Positions 14,804 to 19,255 of a stretch of 19,255 nt of DNA are shown here, piece after piece (positions within the stretch are counted from its first letter, which is position 1; each line of letters starts with the position of its first letter). The notes under the pieces were generated by a model, which worked only from the letters and a program-made list of their open reading frames with translations, had not been told where the DNA came from and ran no database searches. The stretch comes from SB15 sp964557285 (lineage in GTDB: Bacteria; Chloroflexota; Anaerolineae; Aggregatilineales; J027), in assembly GCA_964557285.1 (NCBI GenBank), contig CAZKZS010000060.1:1-19255 (forward strand), in the 5' to 3' direction. The position numbers and the translations under genes were made by a program.

Positions 14804-15525
14804 ACCGATACCGGATTGAAATTAAATATCTGCTCCTGACGGCCTTTTTTTTGGGTGGGTTGATCGCGCTGGACAGACTTGATGCTTTTGAAGGGCTGGA
14901 TGGAGTCGTCGGCGATTTTATGGATTGGATGACCCGTCTTGGTTTCATTGGCATGTTTATAGTTGCCATCATCGGCAATTCATCCCTGCTGATTCAAGTT
15001 CCCTATACCGTGCCTTTGCTTTCGGCTGCCTTAAACGGCGCCAGCCTGCCTACCATGTTATTTTTAGGATTGGGTGCAGGGCTGGGCGCCGGATTCGGAG
15101 AAGTGATTTCATACGGGATTGCCGATAAGATTCTGGCACAAAACCCCGATTTAACGAAAAGTCGGCTTTACCGGTGGGTTGACCATCAGGTCAATGAACA
15201 CCCGCGTTTGATTCCCGTAATTGTGTTTATCTGGGGTGCAACCGTGATTCCCGATGACACGGTAATTATCCCGTTGGCGCTGGTAAAATACGGGATTCGT
15301 AAAATTGCCCCTCCCCTTTTTATTTCCAAAGTGATTCATAATTTTGTGGTCAGCATCCTTTTTTATTATGCGACGGAATTTTGGGCGCAGCGAATTTCTA
15401 CAGAAGTGAAAACTGACCTGGCGCTTGGGATTCTGATTGTGTTTATCCTGGTGATTTTTTATCAGGTAGAAAAAACAAAATCTGTCACCCTAAAAATGAG
15501 CCAGGAACAAACCCCATCCATCTAA
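14797..15525 (+). CDS. VTT/DedA-like integral membrane protein
   Basis: With the TTG start the protein has 242 residues and about five or six hydrophobic segments. The middle resembles the VTT (DedA, SNARE-associated) domain. A helix rich in small residues ends in GAGFGEVISYGI (97-108, with E102), then come a polar loop and a re-entrant-like segment ATVIPDDTVIIPLALVKYGIRK (148-169). Recent work on the superfamily links members to lipid or undecaprenyl phosphate movement across membranes. The start codon overlaps the PLD stop by seven bases, implying translational coupling and a shared lipid-related job. The family call is from pattern only; it is a divergent member, and another polytopic family cannot be excluded. 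A short polar C-terminal tail ends MSQEQTPSI. Confidence 0.65.
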   Translation: MLNRYRIEIKYLLLTAFFLGGLIALDRLDAFEGLDGVVGDFMDWMTRLGFIGMFIVAIIGNSSLLIQVPYTVPLLSAALNGASLPTMLFLGLGAGLGAGFGEVISYGIADKILAQNPDLTKSRLYRWVDHQVNEHPRLIPVIVFIWGATVIPDDTVIIPLALVKYGIRKIAPPLFISKVIHNFVVSILFYYATEFWAQRISTEVKTDLALGILIVFILVIFYQVEKTKSVTLKMSQEQTPSI

Positions 15526-15528
15526 AAA

Positions 15529-15545
15529 TGGCAATCACATTGCCA
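15529..15545. repeat. Palindrome overlapping the nuo -35 box
   Basis: TGGCAAT, CAC, ATTGCCA: a perfect seven-base inverted repeat whose right half contains the TTGCCA -35 hexamer of the nuo promoter. No T-run follows, so it is a poor terminator for the VTT gene and a better candidate for a repressor site. Confidence 0.5.
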
Positions 15546-15568
15546 AGCTATAACCCCTGCGCTATACT
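15540..15568 (+). promoter_or_regulatory. Sigma70-like promoter of the nuo cluster
   Basis: TTGCCA (15540-15545) and TATACT (15563-15568) are exactly 17 bases apart. Transcription would start near 15575 and leave a leader of about 67 bases before nuoA. The leader begins with a second palindrome, GTTTGT-C-ACAAAC (15577-15589). Confidence 0.65.
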
Positions 15569-15576
15569 CTCGTGCG

Positions 15577-15589
15577 GTTTGTCACAAAC
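15577..15589. promoter_or_regulatory. Palindrome at the start of the nuo leader
   Basis: GTTTGT, C, ACAAAC: a perfect six-base inverted repeat around one base, located just after the predicted nuo transcription start. The position suits a repressor or RNA hairpin. It recalls TTGT/ACAA half-sites of redox regulators but does not match the Rex spacing. Confidence 0.4.
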
Positions 15590-15641
15590 GAGTTTTAACC
15601 ACTTTCACACTGGTTTATAGCGTTTGAGGAGTGCTGTTCTC

Positions 15642-16001
15642 ATGGAATTGAATGAATGGGCCTTCATCGGGGCTTTTTTCATGCTCGCCTGGATTTTCCC
15701 AACAGCACCCATTATCATCAACAAACTGCTTGCCCCCAACCGTCCTACGCCTATCAAGCGCGAGACGTATGAATGTGGGGTTGAGACAGTCGGTGATACC
15801 TGGGTACAGTTCAAGGTGCAGTATTACCTGCTGGCACTCGTGTTCCTGGTGTTTGATGTTGAAATGGTGCTGCTCTTTCCCTGGGCAGTGGCCTACAACG
15901 ACCTGGGCATGTTTGCCTTTTTAGCAGGTGGTGTGTTTATCCTGCTGCTGCTGGAAGGTCTGGCATATGCGTGGCGCAAAGGCGCACTGGAGTGGACATA
16001 G
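15642..16001 (+). CDS. nuoA: NADH-quinone oxidoreductase subunit A
   Basis: A small membrane subunit of respiratory complex I near the quinone site, 119 residues with three helices. Visible hallmarks are ETYECGVE (41-48) in the loop between the first two helices, QYYLLALVFLVFDVEMVLLFPWA (60-82) with the conserved acidic D72 and E74, and a final helix before WRKGALEW. The ATG at 15642 has GAGGAG ten bases upstream (15626-15631). An in-frame TTG at 15624 would place that site inside the gene. It heads the cluster. In most operons nuoB follows, but here nuoH begins three bases later. Confidence 0.96.
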   Translation: MELNEWAFIGAFFMLAWIFPTAPIIINKLLAPNRPTPIKRETYECGVETVGDTWVQFKVQYYLLALVFLVFDVEMVLLFPWAVAYNDLGMFAFLAGGVFILLLLEGLAYAWRKGALEWT

Positions 16002-16004
16002 ACC

Positions 16005-17216
16005 ATGACTGAATTATTAACAGATGCTGGTCTAGGTAAAGATTTTGCTACCCTGCTCTCCCACATTATTACGGCGGGCGCAGTAGCAACGGTGTTTCTG
16101 CTCGTCCCAATTTTTACCATCTGGTTGGAGCGCAAAATTTCCGCCCGGATGCAGGATCGGTTTGGGCCCAACCGCACCGGAAAATTTGGGCTGCTGCAAT
16201 CTATTGCCGATGTGTTGAAGCTGATGACCAAAGAAGCCATCACGCCCGCCAATGCGGACAAGGTGGTTTTTTTCGTCGCTCCCATTCTGATGGTCATTTC
16301 GGTAATTTTGATTGTGGCGGTCATCCCCTACGGGGAAAATTTTATTCCCACCGATTTAAGCATCGGCGTACTGTATGTCATTGCTGTGTCCTCCCTGGGG
16401 ACGATTGCCATTTTAATGGCAGGCTGGGGCAGCAATAACAAATATGCGCTGCTGGGGGCGTTCCGTGTCATGGCGCAACTGGTCAGTTATGAAGTGCCGA
16501 TGGTGCTGGCGCTGCTTGTCCCTGTGATGCTGGCGGGGACAATGCGAATGAATGGGATTATTGAAGCGCAGGATGCCATCTGGTTTGTGTTTATCGCGCC
16601 GGTGGCCGCACTGATTTTTTTCATCTCTGCCACTGCCGAAGTGGGACGGCAGCCGTTTGACCTGCTGGAAGCCGAATCGGAAATCGTTGCCGGATATAAC
16701 ATTGAATACGGCGGAATGCAGTTTGCCATGCTGTACCTGGGCGAATGGCTGCACGCGGTTCTCATCTGTGTCATTACCGCGATTTTGTTCCTGGGAGGCT
16801 GGGATGGCCCCGGCGCGGAAGATGCGGTGCTGTCGGTTCTGGGCATTGATCTGCCCGTACTGGGCATTTTTTATCTGGCTGCTAAGAGCTTCTTCATCTA
16901 CTTTCTGCATATGTGGGTACGTTTTACCGTGCCGCGCCTGCGTATCGACCATCTAATGGGCTTCAACTGGAAATTCCTGGTGCCAGTCAGCATTTTCAAC
17001 CTGCTAGTGGTAGCCTTTGCCTGGAAAATTATGCCCGAACCGGATGGCCGGGGACTGGTCGAAGAACTGCCGCGTGCGCTGGTGGTGCTGGCCGCGAATA
17101 TTCTGTTTGTGCTGCTGGTCTTTTTTGTCATCCGGGACTATGCCCGCCGCGAACGCGCCAAAGTGGAGGCGCTGGTGGATGAAACGGTTTATGCGACGGC
17201 TTCAGCAGGCGATTAG
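16005..17216 (+). CDS. nuoH: NADH-quinone oxidoreductase subunit H
   Basis: This membrane subunit joins the peripheral and membrane arms of complex I and forms much of the quinone chamber; it has 403 residues. Diagnostic stretches are LERKISARMQDRFGPNRTG (41-59), GLLQSIADVLKLMTKE, GWGSNNKYALLGAFRVMAQLVSYEVPM (140-166), EVGRQPFDLLEAESEIVAGYNIEYGG and HMWVRFTVPRLRIDHLM. E. coli NuoH has 325 residues. The excess here is mainly a C-terminal extension after the usual last helix: a linker, another hydrophobic helix (about residues 355-377) and a charged tail. NuoI normally follows NuoH but is absent; nuoJ comes next. Confidence 0.97.
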   Translation: MTELLTDAGLGKDFATLLSHIITAGAVATVFLLVPIFTIWLERKISARMQDRFGPNRTGKFGLLQSIADVLKLMTKEAITPANADKVVFFVAPILMVISVILIVAVIPYGENFIPTDLSIGVLYVIAVSSLGTIAILMAGWGSNNKYALLGAFRVMAQLVSYEVPMVLALLVPVMLAGTMRMNGIIEAQDAIWFVFIAPVAALIFFISATAEVGRQPFDLLEAESEIVAGYNIEYGGMQFAMLYLGEWLHAVLICVITAILFLGGWDGPGAEDAVLSVLGIDLPVLGIFYLAAKSFFIYFLHMWVRFTVPRLRIDHLMGFNWKFLVPVSIFNLLVVAFAWKIMPEPDGRGLVEELPRALVVLAANILFVLLVFFVIRDYARRERAKVEALVDETVYATASAGD

Positions 17217-17225
17217 GAGACTTTG

Positions 17226-17774
17226 ATGGAACTCACTTACGAAACCGTAGCCTTTTTTATTTTTGCGCTGACGACTCTGGGCAGCGGCATCATGGTGGTG
17301 ACGGATGAAAATCTGTTTCATGCCTCCCTCTATCTGCTGCTGAGTCTATTCGGGGTTTCCGGTCTGTTTGTGCTGCTGGTAGCGCCGTTTCTGGCCGCGA
17401 TTCAGGTGCTGGTCTACATGGGTGCGATTGGGATTTTGATTATTTTTGCTATCATGCTCACACGCGGCATGATGCGAATGGAAAAAGTCTACAACTCGCA
17501 GCGAGTCGCGGCGGCGGTGGTGGCTGTGCTGCTATTTATCGCGCTGGCCGTCACCCTGACACCGATTGTGGATGAACTGGAAATCGGCGGCGAAGATTTA
17601 AACGCCGAACTGACCGAAGATCCGGTAGCCGATGTTGAATATGAAACTGTCGCCCGGATTGGGACAGAAATCGCAGACCGGAACGGGTTTGTGCTGCCGT
17701 TTGAACTGGCTTCGCTACTGCTGACGGCGGCGATGATTGGGGCAATTGTGGTTGCCCGCGAAGACGAAGCATAG
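17226..17774 (+). CDS. nuoJ: NADH-quinone oxidoreductase subunit J
   Basis: A complex I membrane subunit with five helices, 182 residues, normal length. The key stretch LVAPFLAAIQVLVYMGAIGILIIFAIML (about residues 51-78) holds the third helix, whose rotation and pi-bulge are linked to proton-pump coupling. An acidic loop (about residues 111-140) precedes the last helix, which contains FELASLLLTAAMIGAIVVAR. The ATG at 17226 is chosen over a TTG directly before it because AGGAG (17215-17219), overlapping the nuoH stop, stands six bases upstream. It lies nine bases after nuoH and is followed 12 bases later by nuoK. Confidence 0.95.
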   Translation: MELTYETVAFFIFALTTLGSGIMVVTDENLFHASLYLLLSLFGVSGLFVLLVAPFLAAIQVLVYMGAIGILIIFAIMLTRGMMRMEKVYNSQRVAAAVVAVLLFIALAVTLTPIVDELEIGGEDLNAELTEDPVADVEYETVARIGTEIADRNGFVLPFELASLLLTAAMIGAIVVAREDEA

Positions 17775-17786
17775 GAGCAGAAAAAG

Positions 17787-18095
17787 ATGGTTCCTCTGTA
17801 TATGTATTTACTCGTCGCGGCGGCGCTGTTCTGCATCGGGGTGTTTGGGGTGCTGTCCCGCCGGAATGCGGTTGCTATTTTGATGGGTGTTGAATTAATG
17901 CTCAACGCGGCGAATATCAATCTGGTGGCGTTCTGGCGCTACGTCAGACCCGAAGAAATTAACGGGCAAATCTTCGCTGCCTTCGTCTTTGTGATTGCTG
18001 CGGCAGAAGCGGCCGTTGGGCTGGCGCTCATTCTTTCGGTGTATCGCAATCGTAACACCGTTGAAGCTGAAGATATTAACTTGTTGAAGTGGTAG
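17787..18095 (+). CDS. nuoK: NADH-quinone oxidoreductase subunit K
   Basis: The smallest antiporter-like membrane subunit of complex I, 102 residues and three helices, the usual size. The functional glutamates of the central proton path are visible: E36 in GVELMLNAANINLVAF and E74 in VIAAAEAAVGLAL. AGGAG lies nine bases before the ATG, next to the nuoJ stop. It precedes nuoL by seven bases, the standard J-K-L order. Confidence 0.97.
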   Translation: MVPLYMYLLVAAALFCIGVFGVLSRRNAVAILMGVELMLNAANINLVAFWRYVRPEEINGQIFAAFVFVIAAAEAAVGLALILSVYRNRNTVEAEDINLLKW

Positions 18096-18102
18096 GGATG
18101 AT

Positions 18103-19255
18103 ATGGACTTTAACCCGTTTGATCCGAACTACCTGCCCTGGCTCATTCCTGTCCCCCCACTGATTGCGTTTGCGCTGATTGTGCTGTTTGTGGGGCGGAA
18201 CAAGTTTTTAAGCCATGTCCTGGCACTCACGGCGGTCATCCTCTCCTGGGTGATCAGTTGGGGAGTGTATTTGCAGGTAGCTTACGGCATTGAAAACTTT
18301 GGCGCGGCGGTCTATGGAAACTCGATAGACTGGATGGATTTAGGGGCGACCACCTTTAAGATGGGCGTGGTGGTTGACCCTCTGACGGCCATCATGCTCT
18401 TTATGGTGCCGCTTGCCATTCTGATGATTTTCATCTACAGCATCGGTTACATGAACGCCTATCCTGAAGATGACGCGCATCAGAAGCGGAATGCCCGCTT
18501 TTTTGCGTATCTAAGCCTGTTTGCGGGCGCGATGCTTACGCTGGTGGTGGCGGACAACCTGCTGCTGCTGTTTGTCGGATGGGAAGTGATGGGGCTGTGT
18601 TCGTACCTGCTCATCGGCTTCCTGTTTGAGAAGAAAAGCGCGTACCAGGCTGCTGTTAAAGCCTTCATGACCACCCGGGTGGCCGATGTGCTGATGCTAG
18701 TCGGGATTGGCTACCTGTATGCCATGACCGGAACGCTTAATTTCCGCGAAATCATGTATGTCAATCATGGCGAAATGCTGGAAATGCTGGCGGAAGCCAA
18801 AGCGCCCCTGTTTGGGATGAGCGCGGCGGCCTTAATTGGCATCCTGCTGGTCATTGGCACGATTGGGAAATCGTCACAGTTTCCCCTGCACGTCTGGCTG
18901 CCGGATGCGATGGAAGGCCCGACACCTGTCAGCGCTATGATTCATGCGGCGGCCATGGTGTCGGCTGGTGTGTACATGATTATCCGCATGTACCCGCTTC
19001 TGGCGGCAGGTGGCAATCCGCACGCGGGCGATTACACCGAACCCCTGATGTTAATGGGTGTGGTGGGGTCGTTTACGGCGCTGTTTGCGGCGGTGCTGGG
19101 TGTTGGGCAAAATGACATCAAACGTGTGCTGGCCTATTCCACCATTTCGCAACTTGGATTTATGGTGGCGGCGCTTGGCATCGGGGCATATGTAGCGGCG
19201 GCCTTCCACCTGATTACCCATGCGTTTTTCAAAGCCCTGCTGTTTATGAGTTCCG
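18103..19255 (+). CDS. nuoL: NADH-quinone oxidoreductase subunit L (partial, C-terminus beyond window)
   Basis: This Mrp-antiporter-like proton-pumping subunit sits at the far end of the complex I membrane arm. From the ATG at 18103 the frame is open for 384 codons to the window edge; a full NuoL has about 610-700 residues. The pump residues present are E161 in GWEVMGLCSYLLIGF, K256 in GKSSQFPLHVWLPDAMEGPTPVSA, H281 in MIHAAAMVSAGVY, and H373/K377 in THAFFKALLF. These correspond to E. coli E144, K229, H254, H338 and K342. The missing part would carry the late helices and the long lateral helix. An earlier ATG at 18098 is out of frame. nuoM and nuoN probably follow. Confidence 0.96.
   Translation, partial: MDFNPFDPNYLPWLIPVPPLIAFALIVLFVGRNKFLSHVLALTAVILSWVISWGVYLQVAYGIENFGAAVYGNSIDWMDLGATTFKMGVVVDPLTAIMLFMVPLAILMIFIYSIGYMNAYPEDDAHQKRNARFFAYLSLFAGAMLTLVVADNLLLLFVGWEVMGLCSYLLIGFLFEKKSAYQAAVKAFMTTRVADVLMLVGIGYLYAMTGTLNFREIMYVNHGEMLEMLAEAKAPLFGMSAAALIGILLVIGTIGKSSQFPLHVWLPDAMEGPTPVSAMIHAAAMVSAGVYMIIRMYPLLAAGGNPHAGDYTEPLMLMGVVGSFTALFAAVLGVGQNDIKRVLAYSTISQLGFMVAALGIGAYVAAAFHLITHAFFKALLFMSS

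Noticed and set aside
15577..15589. Rex-type redox operator
   Set aside because: The half-sites resemble TTGT/ACAA, but the centre is one base. The Rex consensus has longer half-sites separated by several bases, so the name is not justified.
18098..18100. Earlier ATG before nuoL
   Set aside because: It is in a different frame. The frame from 18103 gives NuoL motifs throughout.

Overview
The window reads as chromosomal DNA from a bacterium of roughly balanced base composition. It is probably a member of the Chloroflexota (Anaerolineae-like); that placement is an inference from overall style (oversized LIV permeases, Hanks-type kinases, a split complex I cluster, dispersed palindromes) and was not tested by phylogeny. 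Everything up to 13525 is transcribed leftward (- strand) and everything from 13676 onward rightward (+ strand), so 13526-13675 is a divergent intergenic region.

Left part (1-3158, - strand): a compact branched-chain amino acid type (HAAT/LIV) ABC importer. A substrate-binding protein with its own sigma70-like promoter is followed by a small G/C-rich palindromic repeat, then livH and a livM cut by the window edge. The ATPases would be expected beyond coordinate 1.

Middle left (3169-4903, - strand): two tandem Hanks-type Ser/Thr kinases, each exactly 287 residues once the first start is corrected. They have no membrane segment or sensor domain. A 29-base near-perfect palindrome lies upstream of the pair.

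Middle (5035-13525, - strand): a second, complete LIV importer. The order of transcription is binding protein A, terminator, promoter, paralogous lipoprotein binding protein B, livH, livM, livG, livF, and a small unknown lipoprotein. LivH (512 aa) and especially LivM (771 aa) are far larger than the family norm, with extra hydrophobic N-termini and internal insertions.

Right part (13676-15525, + strand): a two-gene overlapping unit made of a cardiolipin-synthase-like phospholipase D enzyme and a VTT/DedA-like membrane protein that starts at a TTG codon, suggesting membrane-lipid work.

Far right (15540-19255, + strand): nuoA, nuoH, nuoJ, nuoK and a truncated nuoL behind a good promoter. These are membrane-arm subunits of complex I (proton pumping), without nuoB-G or nuoI in their usual places, so the peripheral arm must be encoded elsewhere if the complex is complete.

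There is no gene-free stretch longer than about 300 bases, and I saw no tRNA, rRNA, CRISPR array or transposase. I did not find a clearly new defence or metabolic system. The most unusual items are the enlarged LIV permeases with an attached orphan lipoprotein, the tandem soluble kinases between two LIV loci, and the PLD-VTT pair.
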